64,000 nucleotides of DNA. Origin: Cryptomeria japonica. Its lineage: Eukaryota > Streptophyta > Pinopsida > Cupressales > Cupressaceae. The position numbers and the translations under genes were made by a program. Below, one piece after another: positions 49,041 through 61,080 of this stretch. The stretch's first letter is position 1. Each line of letters starts with the position of its first letter. The notes beneath the pieces were generated by a model, which was not told the origin of the DNA, ran no database searches, and saw nothing but the letters and a program-made list of their open reading frames with translations. Location of the stretch: contig NC_081409.1 of the NCBI RefSeq assembly GCF_030272615.1, positions 238,727,832 to 238,791,831 of the forward strand, in the 5' to 3' direction.

Positions 49041-50160
49041 TCTCAAGCATAGAATTTCTTGAGATGGATAGAATTGATAGGTTCATCAAACCAATCACCT
49101 TCAGGAGTAGATAACTTGTATGCTCCTGAGCCATATGCTGCTACTATGACAAAAGGACCTAACCAATTTGGTTCAAATTTACCCTTCTTTTCTCGATCTT
49201 ACTGATTTCTTGGATTCTCCCTTAGAACTATATCTCCAATCTGAAAAATGTGTGGCTTGACTCCATGATTATAACTTATTGCCATTCTCTATTGATATAC
49301 CTTCAAATGATCTGTTGCATTTTGGCGACGTTCCTGAATCAACTCAAGTTCTTGAAGCTTAGAGACTCGTTCTTCTTCTTTTGGTATAAGACCTTTCAAA
49401 GAAACTCGTAGAGAGGGTATCTCTACTTCTATTGGTAATATGGCTTCTAATCCATAGATTAAACAATATGGAGTTGCCCCTGTTGGTGTGTCGATGCTGG
49501 TTAGATATGCCCAAAGAGAAGGATTTAGCTTAATGTGCTAGTCTTTTCCAGCATCATTGATTGTTTTCTTTTATATTTTCAAAATAGTCTTGTTTGATGC
49601 CTCAGCTTGACCATTTCCTTGTGGATAATATGGAGTAGAAAACCTATGTTGGATATGGAATTGCTCACATATTTCCTTCACATCTTGATTCTTAAATGGT
49701 CATCCATTATCAGTGATAATGGTCATAGGAACTCCATAGCAATAGATTATATAATTCAAGATGAATGATGATATTTGTTTTCCTGTCACTTTTGTCAAAG
49801 GTACTGCTTCAATCCATTTAGTGAAATATTCAGTAGCAATCAGAATGAACTTATGTCCATTAGAGGATGAAGGATTTATCTTACCTACCAAATCAAGGCC
49901 CCATTAAGAAAATGGCCATGATCCTACTATAAGATGTAATTCTTGTCCTAGAATGTGGATGAGATTCCCATGGATCTGACATTGTTTGCATTTCTTGGCA
50001 TATGTGAATGAATCTCTCTCCATAGTAGGCCAATAGTACCCTATACGAATAAGTTTCTTAGCCAGTGTTAATCCACTTGAGTGTGTACCACAAATACCTG
50101 CATGAACTTTGTTAAGAACTTTCACAGATTCTTCTTGTTCGAGACATCTCAATAAAGTGC
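49041..50160 (-). pseudogene. Integrase of element 3
   Basis: From about 50152 the minus strand encodes a zinc-binding region (VHAGICGTH, KKCKQCQIHG), the core with WGLDLVGKI, TEYFTKWIEAVPL, IITDNG and GNGQAEASNKTI (the D, D and E positions are present), and a C-terminal part with ISYNHGVKPHIFQIGDIVL and GKFEPNWLGPFVI. Several nonsense codons interrupt it, for example at 49901 and 49700. The segment is in one frame throughout. Confidence 0.85.
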
Positions 50161-50212
50161 TATCTAGACCTCGCCTATATAAGGTATCAACAATAATAGT
50201 ATAGCAGGATGA

Positions 50213-50840
50213 CTAATGGATAAAATTTCTTCTCTGATTGTGGGATAGGTCAGGAGGAAGGATATTCTCTTTTAAGTATTGATAAGTTTGGTCGTATAAG
50301 GATTGACTGGTTCCCGATATATGGAAAACCATGTAGGTATGATGGGATTGAATGGTAGGGGTTAAGATATCTTCCATCAGGAATTCATAACGATGTTGAT
50401 TCTCCTGATTCTGCAAGAGAGATGCTATTGTAGTCATTGCATCTGCTTCTTTATTCTCATTTCTTCGGATCTGGGTGAATGACACTTCTTCAAAGTATTC
50501 TTTAAACTCTTCTACCAACTGTTTGTAGGGCATGAGCTTGTCATCCTTAGTTTGATAATCATCATTTATTTGGTTGATGATAAGTTGTGAATCACCATAG
50601 ACATGTAATTCCTTGATATTTCATTCAATAGCCATTTTGAGACCAATAGTCAATGCTTCATATTTTGCAGTATTGTTTGTGCATGGAAACCACAGTCTAT
50701 ATGATTTTGGAATTGTGTGTTCCTGAGGTGATGAACAAAATTCCTGCGCCTGATCCATATTGTGTATAAGAACCATCAAAGTACAACTCCCAAAATTTTG
50801 TACTTATTGTCAGAATGTCTGCATCAAGAAATTCAATGTG
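50213..50840 (-). pseudogene. Second (archaeal-type) RNase H of element 3
   Basis: Residues LYFDGSYTQYGSGAG (about 50795-50750) give the first catalytic Asp, NNTAKYEAL the Glu and VYGDSQLIINQIN the second Asp. EVSFTQIRRNENKEADAM follows in the frame ending at 50213. A frameshift lies near 50740. A second RNase H after the RT-linked one is the hallmark of the Tat lineage. Confidence 0.8.
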
Positions 50841-52400
50841 CAATGGTATGTCATCTTGAAAAGGTGATTCAACTAATTGATCAGCAATGACTTGTCCTTT
50901 CATAGCTTTTCGATCAGCATATTCTATATCAAACTCACTTAGTACCATAACCCACTTTGCCAGTCTGCCTGTCAAAGTTGACTTGCTCAGCAAATACTTT
51001 AGTGGATCTATTTTTGCTATCAGTTTCACATAATGAGTCAGCATATTATGTCATAGCTTCTGAGTTGCAAATATAACTACTAGGCATGTCTTCTCTATTG
51101 ATGTATAATTCAATTCATAGTCGACAAGTGTTCTACTGATGTAATATACTGCTCTTTCTTTTCCTTCTTCATCATATTGTGCCAGGAGAGTTCCTAATGA
51201 TACATTTATCGCTGAGATATAAAGTAACAATGGTTTCCCTTTGATTGGTGATACGAGTACTGGAGGATTCATGAGATATTCTTTGATTTGCATAAAAACC
51301 TCTTCACACTTCTGATCCCATTTGAATGGAACATTCTTATGTAGAAGATGAGTGAATGGATGACATCTATCTACTAATTGAGAGACAAATATTCTGATTG
51401 ATTGCAATCTTCCTTGTAAAGAACGCAATTGACTTATGTTCCTAGGTGACTCCATTTCCATGATAGCTTTGACCTTTTCTGGATCTACTTCAATTCCACG
51501 AGTTGATATAATGTGCCCAAGAAGTTTTCCAGAGGTTACTCCAAATGCACATTTCTTTGGATTTAATCTCAACTGATATCTTTCAAGCCTATCAAAGATC
51601 TTGCCCAATATGTTCAAATGTTCTTTTCTTGTATGAGATTTTGCAAGTATATCATCTACATAATCTTCCATAACTATATGCATCATATCATGAAAAATTG
51701 TTGTCATAGCTCTATGATAAGTTGCTCCTGCATTCTTAAGCCCAGATGGCATAACATTCCAGCAGTAAGTACCCCATGCACAGGTGAATGTTGTCTTTTC
51801 TTGATCTTTAGGGGTGATTATTATTTGATTATATCCTGATAATCCATCCATTAATGAAAACATCTCATGTCCTTCTGATAAGTCCACAATTATATCAATG
51901 TTGGGTAGTGGGAAATCATCTTTCGGACATGCCTTGATTAAATATCTGAAATCAGTGCAGACTCTTATGCTTTTATCTGGCTTTGGCATTGGCACAATGC
52001 TTAAAACCCATTTTGGATAGGCAACAGGTCTTATGAGACCCACATCTAATAGTTTCTTTAGCTCAACTTTTACAAGGAGAGCGATGTGTGGATGCATCTT
52101 CCTTAGCTTTTTTTTAACTGGTTTTGCTTTTAGATCCACATTGAGATGATGCATGATAAGATCTGGATTAAGTCCTGACATGTCTGCATAGGACCAAGAA
52201 AAAATTATATGTCTTTGTCTAAAGAATTCAATGTATTCTTTCCTCTCTTTATCTAATAATGATCCAGCAAAATGAAGTATCTTGGGATCCTTTGGTGTGC
52301 CAATGTTTATTGCTTCTGTTGGTTCTATTAGAATAGCAGATCTCTCCTAAAAATATGCAGGGAGGATGTCAAAGTTTCCATCTTTTGGCGCCTCAAAGAG
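50841..52400 (-). pseudogene. Reverse transcriptase and first RNase H of element 3
   Basis: A 376-codon open segment (52181-51051) encodes KACPKDDFPLPNID, MFSLMDGLSGYNQI, PSGLKNAGATY and MEDYVDDILAKS (catalytic YVDD at about 51662-51651), then LRSLQGRLQ and the RT-linked RNase H (VYYISRTLVDYELNYTSIEK), whose catalytic Asp positions look eroded as in other Tat elements. One TAA near 51048 separates it from the remainder. Upstream residues to 52400 include ILHFAGSL and YADMSGLNPDL. The RT core itself is uninterrupted. Confidence 0.9.
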
Positions 52401-53478
52401 GTTTTTACCGTCAGATACGTCCTTTATTTTTCCTCTTAATTGATCTAGTGTTGCCATGAAATGGTTTTCAACACTAGGTCTTTTTCCTTGTTTTGTTTCA
52501 ATTTTGTGACTGGAAAGTTTGGCATTCTCCCGACTGCAAGAAACGTTACTTGATTACGTGATGGAAGATATCTTAGGCGTTACGGGTTTGACAACATTAA
52601 GATATACAACTAAGTCATGGTCATTGGAAAAGACATCCAATTCAGGGTTTTCTAGATTATCCCAATCAATTAGTTGTGGATGAAGAAGGGGTAAGTCATA
52701 GTCATCGTCAGTGTTAGGTGCTTCAAGGTTCATGAAATAATAGTCATAATTTGGTGTAGAGTTGGTAATGTCACAAACAGAACGTTCTTGAGGATAGTCT
52801 CTCCCAATTGTTCTCCAATCAGTTCTAACAAAATCAATATTGGTATTTTGTAGTTCACACTCAAGTGACTCTTCATCTTACATTTGTCCCTTAAATGAAT
52901 GGATTATATCAACCGACACATCTTTAATATTTCAAGTTCCTTCTTGATTAATGTTAATAGATTCATTTGTATTTCAAAGTTGACATACTTGTGCACATGA
53001 TATAGAAGATTCTTTTGATAGCTTATGTATTCTCTCGAACTCAGCTTCTTCTGGACTAATAGTCAATCCTACTTGACTATCTCTTAGTTCTTCTATGGTT
53101 CTTCCATACCTTGGTATATCTTGTTCCTCATTTAATATAAATCTGATATGTCCCGATGCTTGATCCATATCTGTTTGTATTTCTTGTGGCGTTACTTCTT
53201 GGTCTTTTTCATCCTCTCTCTTTTGTTGTCTTGTATATGCCTATTTTCTTTGGATTCTAAGTTCTTCTTGTCTTCTTTCTAACTCTATCTTTTGTTTTAT
53301 AAAAGACAAGTATTCATTGGTGATAGATGCTTTATCTTCATTCTTTTCTTCACTTGATACACTAGATGATACATCTGGACCTCATTCATAGTCATTTGAA
53401 TCTATCTCTGAACCATTGTCTAGGATTACACCACTATAACATACAGGATTATTGTATGGTGCAAATAGTTCTCTGATT
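52401..53478 (-). pseudogene. Element 3 polyprotein linker between G-patch and RT
   Basis: Same frame as RT and the G-patch segment, with several stops. It encodes an acidic, low-similarity linker with phrases such as ISPEEAEFERIHKL and NTDDDYDLPLLHPQLIDWDN. No domain recognised. It would be part of the pol polyprotein. Confidence 0.55.
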
Positions 53479-54107
53479 TAGATCATCTCTTCTTTTACTG
53501 CTTCTGAAATATCTTGTTCCGATTTAGCATTTGCCCTTATTCCTTGAACTTGTTTACAAGATTCTTCTTCTCTTTTGATTGCAAGTTCTTCTTGTTGTTT
53601 CTCATATTCTTCATGTTTTTGCTTATTGGCTACTATTTCTGCTGCTTGATGTAGCTTTTCTTGCCATTGTTCTTCTTTAGGGACTAATTTCTTTCTCCAC
53701 TTTGGCTGTTGATAATTAAGTTGCTTTTGATTTGGTTTTGAATATCCAAGTCCCGATTTATCTTCTTTAGATTGTGAGTGAGAACAAATAGGTTTTGAAA
53801 TACCTTGATGACACTTACCAATTGGTCCTTTTCCTTCATATCCCATTTTTTGCATGATCTTATAACCATTGCCATGTTGCTCTATGGGAATATTAACTTC
53901 TGCAACTATTGCTATAGTTTCATTTTCATCTTTGTATAACCAACAAAGAATGTCCTTATCTTCAGTTTCTTCTGCAAGTGTTCTAGCTCTAACAAATGCT
54001 CCATTAAACATTTCTTTTGATTTTTCTGAGATCCGAGGTTGGATATTTGTAGGCTTTCTATATGATTTAGGTGAAAGTGGAAAATTATGCAAAGAATATT
54101 TTTCCAT
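53479..54107 (-). pseudogene. G-patch domain segment of element 3 polyprotein
   Basis: An open segment of 209 codons in the pol frame carries a G-patch at residues about 79-125 (GNGYKIMQKMGYEGKGPIGK, QGISKPI, GLGYS; 53873-53732). A Gln/Glu/Lys-rich predicted coiled coil follows (residues about 140-205). G-patches are short glycine-rich nucleic-acid or helicase-binding modules. The position directly after protease mirrors the G-patch that follows protease in betaretroviruses. In-frame linkage upstream and downstream supports membership in the polyprotein. Confidence 0.75.
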
Positions 54108-54152
54108 TCCTTCATCATTTAATTTGAGCTTTTTCTTGAAAGTTTCTCATAA

Positions 54153-54620
54153 CTATTCTTGAATTTCTTTGGTAAGATATACTGATTCTCTGTTATGTGG
54201 AACTCTTGTATCTTGTGTTGGCTTCAGATTATTGCAATATTGGCTAGAGTCTGTAATTATAGTGACCTCTTGTCCCTCATGAGGAAACTTTACACATTGG
54301 TGATATGTAGAAGGAACTGCTTCATGTTGTGAATCCATGGTCTTCCCAGAAGAATGTTATAAGAGATATTCAAATCTAAAACCTGACATAATGTATTCCT
54401 TTCCACGGATCCTATTTTGATTGGTAACACCATAGTTCCTTTAGAAGAACGCTCCTCTTCATCATAAGCCTTAATGGTTATTTTCTTCTTTGGATCTACT
54501 GCATTTTTTGAATATCCCAAACCCTTTATTAAACTTAATGCACAAATGTTTAAGCCAGCTCCACCATCTATGAGTACGCGTTTGACATGAGTTTTATTAA
54601 TGGTGACTTAAACATGTAAG
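54153..54620 (-). pseudogene. Aspartic protease of element 3
   Basis: KRVLIDGGAGLNIC at about 54580-54540 holds the catalytic Asp in a D-G-G-A context. It is followed by LGYSKNAVDPKKKI, GTMVLPIKIG and YNILLGRPWIH (the flap and C-terminal ILG element of retropepsins). A 1-nt deletion near 54320 shifts the frame; the sequence continues as AVPSTYHQCVKFPHEG to 54153. Confidence 0.8.
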
Positions 54621-54856
54621 GGAGCATTGTGAGGATGTTGCAAGGATGCGTCATCATTTTCAGAAAATGATAAGCAATGAGGGGCTATAAGGTGTCCCAC
54701 CATGTTTTAGAACTGATCTACATCCAAGTCTTTTGAAACTGTTGTTTCCGTTAGAGTTTTTTCCAAAATTTCCTTATGCATAGGTGAAACTTTGAGAAGT
54801 TCTAGAATTGATATTTGAGCAGGTATTCTTTGCAATTGTTCCACCAAGTTATATTG

Positions 54857-56611
54857 TCATGAAGTGGAGGTTGATTCATTTGTTATACTTGGAAATGTGA
54901 CCTTCGCTTTGCTTCTCGTAATACCGTTGATTGGTTCTGAAGGTGTGTTATCTTTAAAGATGATGACATTTACCACATCATCATATGTATAAGTGTAGTT
55001 CACTTTGGCTTTGCCTTTGTCATCTTTTGATTTAGATTGTTCACCTTTTTCATAGTTTGGAAGCGGAGTTTTGAATGCTAGGTGGGATTCATTTGTCTTA
55101 TGACTATCCACTGTGATAGTTCCATTATCGATTAAATCTTGGATAAGGTGTTTCAATCTTTGACAATCATTAGTTTGGTGTCCTTTATTTCAATGGTAAT
55201 TGCAAAAATGATTGTCGTTCCACCAATTTGGTTTGACTTGTGGTTCATAACTTCTTATTTCTGGTAAAATAATCAGTTTGTTTGCAAGAAGAGTTTTCAA
55301 AGCTGATTCCAAGGGTTCTCCAATGTTTGTGAATTTCCTGCGAGGATTGGAGAAGAAAGACTTGGATTTATTATTTTCTTGATTGTTGTTGCTTGGGATT
55401 TGACTTGATAGATTAAAGATTGGTTGTTGTTTCGTAGCATTACTGTCATCATTTCCTTCATTGCTGACATTCCTATTCTTTGACCAGAACTTGGGTTTGT
55501 CATTGTTGTTGTTGTTGTTGTAAGAATTATTGTAAAGTTTTAGCTCTCTTTTCTTTACCATTGCATCTTCTATTTTTAGACCATTCTCAATCATCTTAGC
55601 GAAAGAAGGAGGACATTGCATTTTTAGACGATAACTCATTTCACTGATAATATTATCAATGAATATGTCCATCTTTTCTTGATCAAGTACATCTCTTGGA
55701 TACCTATTAAACATTTGTTTCCAGAATTGCAAGAAGATCATGAAAGATTCACCATTCTTTTGTTTAACATTGCATAAATCCAGCATTGTTATCTCATTCC
55801 TTACATTGTAGGAGTATTGTGAAATAAATGTATTCACAAATTCTTCAAAAGATTTGATTCCAGATGGTAATCTGGAGAACCATTCCATTGATTGTCCATT
55901 TAAACTCCTAGGGAATAGACGCATCAGGTAAGTTTTGTCGTGTGCAAATTCCATACTCATAGTACAAAACTCCCTAATGTGATCTTGAGGATCAAATTTC
56001 CCATCGTATTTATCATATTTAGGAATCTCGCAATGCTGTGGAAATGGTATCATATTCAAACTTTTATCAAAAGGATATGGGCAGATATCTTCCAATGAAT
56101 ACTTCTTGGAGCGTGTTCCATTCTGCATATCTTGTATTTATTGTTGTAGAGTTTGCATTTGTCAAGTGAGATTTAACAATGGATTATCCATACGATTTCT
56201 CCTTGTCTCTTCATAATTTCTTCTATCACTACGCTCTCTTCTTGTGTCATCATGTTCTTTTCTTGTTTCTTCATGGCTTTCTTTGTTTATATCTTCATTA
56301 TTTGGATCTTATGTGTTTTGAGTATTACTTGTCTCCGCGTCTTGTTTCAAGCCTTCTATGTTAAAGTCTTGTGGCAATTTAGCTCCTGATTTTGCCAACA
56401 TCAAAAGATATTTTTCTTTTTGCTTTGCTAATAATTTTTTCATTAGTCCATCAAATTTGAAATCTTGCTCAAGGTCTATAATGGCATTATTGATCGCTTC
56501 TTCATCAACAATTGTATACCCAAAAGTTTGGAACGTTGAATTATCTTCTTCTTCCATTTGTTTTTGTTGTTTTTTGAGTTGTTCGTATTGAGCTCTAGTC
56601 CAAACTAGCAT
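54857..56611 (-). pseudogene. Gag of element 3
   Basis: From an ATG at 56611 one frame encodes a Gln/Glu-rich N-terminus. After stops at 56309 and about 56150 comes the gag core (DICPYPFDKSLNMIPFP, KYDKYDGKFDPQDHIREF, TYLMRLFPRSLNGQSMEWF, NGESFMIFLQFWKQMFNRYP). The C-terminal knuckle is C-X2-H-X4-H-X4-C, with a TGA between H and N (near 55190). Asn-rich stretches precede it. The order and wording match the gag of element 4. Confidence 0.85.
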
Positions 56612-57318
56612 GTGATTGGTTTGAAACTTTTGAAGTTTTTGACCTTAAAAATAACTCAATAGGTGATTATTGGTTTAGGAAGGTATGCTATGTTGATTTT
56701 ACCACTGATTTTTGTTCATTGTGATAAAGAATCTCTTTGTTGAAAAGCACGTCCTTGCAAAATTTCTCCGTCAAATTTTGTCCCATATCCATGTAAATAG
56801 TGATGAAAATGGTGTAGGAATGTCCTATGTTATAATAAGATCTTGCGATTGATATACAAGAATCTTATCCTTTTCTAAGTAGCTTTATAACTGGGTTTTC
56901 TTTTCTTAAGGCGATACTTAAAAGTCATATAAGTATATGATGGTTTACAAGTTTGCTTGATTCCAATGTGAGTGCAATTCTGATTTTGATAAAACCTAGG
57001 TTGAAAATAGGAAAGATATATCCAAGATAATGAACACAAGGTGGATTGATCAAGTTTCGTGATAAAGGATTTGATATATCCTGATGAGAAACTAATAATG
57101 ATGTTGATTTCTGCACTTAAGATGTTTGAATCAATATCTTATTGAATGTTTTATGCTTATGGAAACCTTTTTGGAAATAGCCTGTTGGATTGGTGACCCA
57201 ATTATCGAACTAGTTTGAAAATGTGTGATAGTTTAAAGACAATTTTACTCAAGAAGTGTTTTGGTACTGACTTTGAAATTTTGGTTTGATATGCTTTGTC
57301 ATACATGAGAAAGTATTT

Positions 57319-57389
57319 GTGCTAACTTTTTGGTCAAAAGTGCTAACTTATGGGACAAATCCGCTATTTTGTTGCTTGAAAGTGCTGCC
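57319..57389 (-). repeat. Phased 21-nt array in the element 3 leader
   Basis: Read in plus, GTGCTAAC, GTGCTAAC, CCGCTATT and GTGCTGCC start at 57319, 57340, 57361 and 57382, exact 21-nt steps. On the element's own strand they read (G/A)TTAGCAC or TAGCGG, the TAGCGC motif of element 1. The array lies about 0.7 kb before the gag start and just after the leader block shared with element 4. Confidence 0.75.
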
Positions 57390-57529
57390 CTGACTATGTT
57401 TCAAGGATTCTTTTCAATTTCTCCAGCAAGTTGTTGGATTTTTGCTCATTTTTAGATGATGACTTTCTTCAATTTTTTACCATTCCGAGCATGTTATAGA
57501 CATAGAAGACACAATGTTTGAAAAACAAA

Positions 57530-57790
57530 ATGCACAAGCAAGTACAAATCTTATGGCAGGTTGAGACAATAATCATTGAATCTCACATGGGGTTTCCCCC
57601 GAGGCTACGCTATTCAAAGTGGATATTTATATGCTTGACCCCACTGGCTCCACCCTTGGCACTCACTTCTCTGGGCTAGCTAAGCACTAGTTTCCATGAA
57701 TACTCCCCATGGCAAACTTTATATCTCTACTATGAACCGTATGTGTGTGAGCCGCTTCAGAGGTCCGACCTCCTGTGCTAATAATTAGAA
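57530..57790 (-). repeat. Leader block of element 3, inverted homolog of 60575-60860
   Basis: The minus-strand sequence shares CACACACATACGGTT, GAGCCAGTG, GGGTCAAGCAT/GAGGTCAAGCAT, GAATAGC and CCCATGTGAGAT/CCCATGTGGGAT with the plus strand at 60575-60860. The two Tat-type elements therefore have homologous 5' leaders and lie head to head. Confidence 0.8.
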
Positions 57791-57822
57791 GGATTTTGGC
57801 AACTAGTACAAGTGGTTTTTGT

Positions 57823-58742
57823 TAGGCCCAATATGGAAAGCTAATGTACTGAGAGGGGAGGAGTGAATCAGTACTCCAAAACTTTTATTGAACAATAACT
57901 TTACTGTTATGCATAAACAAAATAGTGCAGTAACATAAAATAAAGTTAAAACAAATAGATAACAATCATACATGATTCACTCCATAACACATATATTTTG
58001 GTTACGTAGAAACTCTTGGTTAGAGAGAAAAATTGCGGTGGGGATGGCACCCACAACTTCACTACTACAATAATAAAGAGTGCTCGGTTAGCTTACATAT
58101 TAGCTATTTCTGATAGCTTACCCTGTTAGGAGTAACAAGATCTGTTAGATCTACCTTGCTAAAGGATTTTACAACACTTAATCTAAATGCTACACCTGGT
58201 TAGAGGCTTTACAATTTATAGACTTGATTAGAGCCTTTTACCCTGTTAAAGGTTTCTCTTACAACTTCATAATATTACAATAAAATCATTACAAATATCC
58301 ACAACTTTACATCTGAAATGTTATAGCAGATTCTATGTGCTCAGAATAGATTACCTTGCTTATAGCATACCTCGGTAACCCATATAGTAACTCGGCAAAC
58401 CCTTATGTTTACTCTGTTCTTCGACCGTTCTCTAAAAACCTTCTCAATGACCTCTTTGTCTCTGTAACAGTCTTCTTACACTCATGCACACACCCTTAAC
58501 TCATGCTGTATAAATAGATCTCTTAAGACGGTGATCCAATTCATTGCTTCGATCTTACAAACACGATTTATCGAATGAACAACTATACAAAATATTTCAT
58601 TGGTTAGATTGATCTCAAAATCATACACAATCTTCTAGTGCAATTTCCAATGTGATAACGGTTAGATGTGCCTCGATCTTGTAACACGTTTTCATATGCA
58701 TGTCCAGGTTCAATGAATCTGGTAACACGTTTCACTTGGTGT
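57823..58742. mobile_element. Copia-LTR-like segment between the two Tat elements
   Basis: It begins TGTTAGGCCCAATATGG and continues with GAGAGGGGAGGAGTGAATCAG, a phrase seen at the edges of plant copia LTRs (compare 18072). Several degenerate GGTTAGAGGCTTTACAA / CTGTTAGATCTACC units follow. TATA-like TGTATAAATAGATC lies at 58508. No coding region and no clear target duplication. It replaces the 5' LTR of element 3. Confidence 0.4.
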
Positions 58743-59524
58743 TGTAGACACCTAAAATTGTCATGTCTAATTAAATAAATATTTTATTTATTTAATTATC
58801 TAAGCCTAATTCTTCTATTAATTAAATAAATCTTTCTTTATTTAATTAATTCATTTATCCTCTTCTAGCCTTATTTCTCATTTAAATAAATACATTTATT
58901 TATTTAAATTATCTTTTTTCCTAAATTAAATAAATGTCTTATTTATTTAATTGATCCCACTTCTTCTATTAATTAAATGAATCTTTATTTATTTAATTAA
59001 TTCATTAGTCTTTTCTACCCATGACACATGTCATTCATCTCTTCATTCGTACACTACCTACCCTTTCATTATTTTATTATTTTCTTTACCCACCCTCTAA
59101 TCATAGTCGACCTCCTTTTACACCTCTCAATCTTATCCCTCCATTTCATATTGTGTCTTCTATATAAGGAGATGCTTCCTTCATTATTAAACCCTAACGA
59201 CCTAGCTAATGAATCAAGCTAACTACTACTTGGCATATGAGATTCTACTTGCAACCACATTCCGTTCTTTGTTGAGCTCTTGTGCACATAAAATCTGAGA
59301 GCAAATATATCAAGCAAGATCAATGGAGATAAGAAGAATGGAGATCGAAACCCTATTGGACATGTGATGGTATAATTTTTGTGATTTCATTTGATTTGCA
59401 TTGTCTTAGGTAATCTTCATATGTTATGGTGGATCTTTGTTGTTGTTAGGCTAGGGTTTTTGTGGTTGAATCTATTTTAGTCTTTCAATATTATATTATT
59501 GTTGTATCCATTTCACCATATACA
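58743..59524 (+). repeat. 5' LTR of element 4
   Basis: It starts TGTAGACACCTAAAATTGTC and ends CCATATACA (782 bp, TG...CA). TTTATTTAATTAATTCATTT-type blocks fill U3 and TTCTATATAAGGAG at about 59158 is a TATA box. The start TGTAGAC matches element 1. Confidence 0.85.
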
Positions 59525-59545
59525 TTTTGGCACGCCCGATGGGAC
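59525..59545 (+). promoter_or_regulatory. Primer binding site of element 4
   Basis: TTTTGGCACGCCCGATGGG follows the LTR end directly, the normal PBS position. The tRNA partner is not assigned. Confidence 0.65.
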
Positions 59546-59635
59546 TCTTGTCCCTTTTGCATTTAACATCCTTGTTGCAGATATTGTATTTTGAAGTTGC
59601 AGATCTGACATTTTCAACGACATTTTGGTATTTTC

Positions 59636-59853
59636 GCGTCTGCGTACTTTCGGATCGCGTTTTTGGTTTTTTGTCGCGTTTGCAACGTCTTGGATCATGT
59701 CTACATCCTCGACAATATTTTATTTATGCAGATTCTGAAAACCGCATCTGTGTCCAGAAGACGCGTTTGCGTTCTGAAACCGCGTCTGTGTTTCACAGAA
59801 GCGCGTCTGCATCAGAGAGCTGCGTCTGTGTTTGGGGTAACCGCGTCTGTATG
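59636..59853 (+). repeat. Phased array C (CGCGTCTGTG motif) in the element 4 leader
   Basis: GCGT(C/T)TG-type cores start at 59636, 59657, 59676, 59697, 59744, 59763, 59782, 59803, 59822 and 59843. Steps are 21, 19, 21, 47, 19, 19, 21, 19 and 21. Filler between motifs is unrelated. The array begins 112 nt after the LTR end, as array A begins about 90 nt after its LTR. Confidence 0.85.
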
Positions 59854-60199
59854 CATTGATTTCATTTTTGGAGTTTTATTGATTTGATTTTTAGTCATTC
59901 GGTTTTATTTTTCTTTAGATCTGGATTATTTTGAGCTAACATTTGCAAATCTAGCTAACGAAATTGGTGCAGCTTGTCTTGAAAGCAAAATCGTTTTGTT
60001 GAAGGCCCCTATTTTCACAAAGCCTTTTGGATCTAAAATTTACCTAACTTGTGTGCTTGTAGGAAGGGGTGATCATTTGAAACAATCCAAACTACTAATA
60101 AATCTTTGTTGCAGGTCCTTGGCAAGGGTTTTTGGATTTTTATTGTGTGCCTTGTTTTTCATAGATTAGCAAACACTTCAATTGGTGCACTAAAATTGA

Positions 60200-60860
60200 A
60201 CCATTGCCTTTTGTGTCTTGAGCAATAGGCTCTTTTTGTTTAAATCTTTAGAGGGCCTGTCTTCCTGTGTGGTCATTAGGACTACTAGTGAGAAGAGAAC
60301 GACCCAAGTGGTAGCAAAAGAAAAGCCATCTTCTTCCAAACCACTATAAATAACTGTATTCATGGTGAAAACTATGGATAACGTGTGCTGATTAGTTCAT
60401 ACCGACACTATATCTCCCCATAAACCCGTTTGATCAAATTTATTTGATCAGTTGTAGGGCGTAACCCCTACCGACTGGGAGCCTTATGTATTTATAGAGC
60501 TGAAAGTGCCGCATGTATGGCCACATGAGCGGATGCCCTTACTAGCACCTTTTTGTTTTAGAAGCGCAAATCCTTCTAGTTGTTGGGGCAGGAGGTCGGA
60601 ACTCTGGTAGCGGCTCACACACATACGGTTCTTAGTAGAGATACAAAGTTTGTCACTAAGAGCTTTCATGGGGACTGATGCTTGGCTGACCCGAGAAGTG
60701 AGTGTCGAGGGTGGAGCCAGTGAGGTCAAGCATCTAAGTATCTGCTTTGAATAGCATAGCCTTGGGGGTAAAACCCCATGTGGGATCAAAAACTATTGTC
60801 TTGGCCAGCCGTAAGAATTGTGCTTGACTTATTTTAAACATTCAAACATTCAAGACCAAA
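60200..60860 (+). other. Element 4 leader block between arrays
   Basis: No gene. The stretch 60575-60860 is the inverted homolog of 57530-57790. It contains AAGAGAACGACCCAAGTGG at about 60293 and a GGGTGGAGCCAGTGAGGTC stretch. No coding potential was recognised, so it presumably acts as RNA. Confidence 0.6.
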
Positions 60861-61080
60861 CATCAAAACATTGTGTCTTTTGTGTCTTCAAGTGTATGCA
60901 AAACAATTTTACATCAAACAACACACTTTTCTTTGAGTCATATTTTCGAGTCTAGACACTTGTAAACATTGAGTCCTCATCAACACGGTGTCCTCTTGTC
61001 ACGAAAAACAGTCAAACATTCAGATTTGGTCACAAAATAACTTCACAGATTAGAAAAAAATGTACAAATTTTGCAGAAAC

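Larger units (their letters stand above)
42430..57822 (-). mobile_element. Element 3: Tat-type Ty3/gypsy retrotransposon with antisense PMD ORF, 5' LTR lost
   Basis: On the minus strand the order is leader (57.8-56.6 kb), gag, protease, G-patch region, RT, RNase H, second RNase H, integrase (to about 49.0 kb), spacer, antisense plant-mobile-domain ORF, purine tract and 3' LTR (about 43397-42430). The archaeal-type second RNase H and the RT sequence place it in the Tat lineage. The left-hand end next to HOS15 is the 3' LTR; the 5' LTR is absent, replaced from 57823 by a copia-LTR-like segment. Coding parts carry several nonsense codons but only two clear frameshifts (about 54320 and 50740), so it is inactive but not very old. 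Confidence 0.85.

Noticed and set aside
51618-51839. Plus-strand Cys-rich frame within the RT of element 3
   Set aside because: It is the antisense shadow of the RT core, which has clear conserved motifs on the minus strand.
59527-59859. 110-codon open frame over array C as a gene
   Set aside because: The open frame is a by-product of the CGCGTCTG repeat. The 21/19-nt steps change frame at each unit and no domain or homolog in element 3 supports coding.
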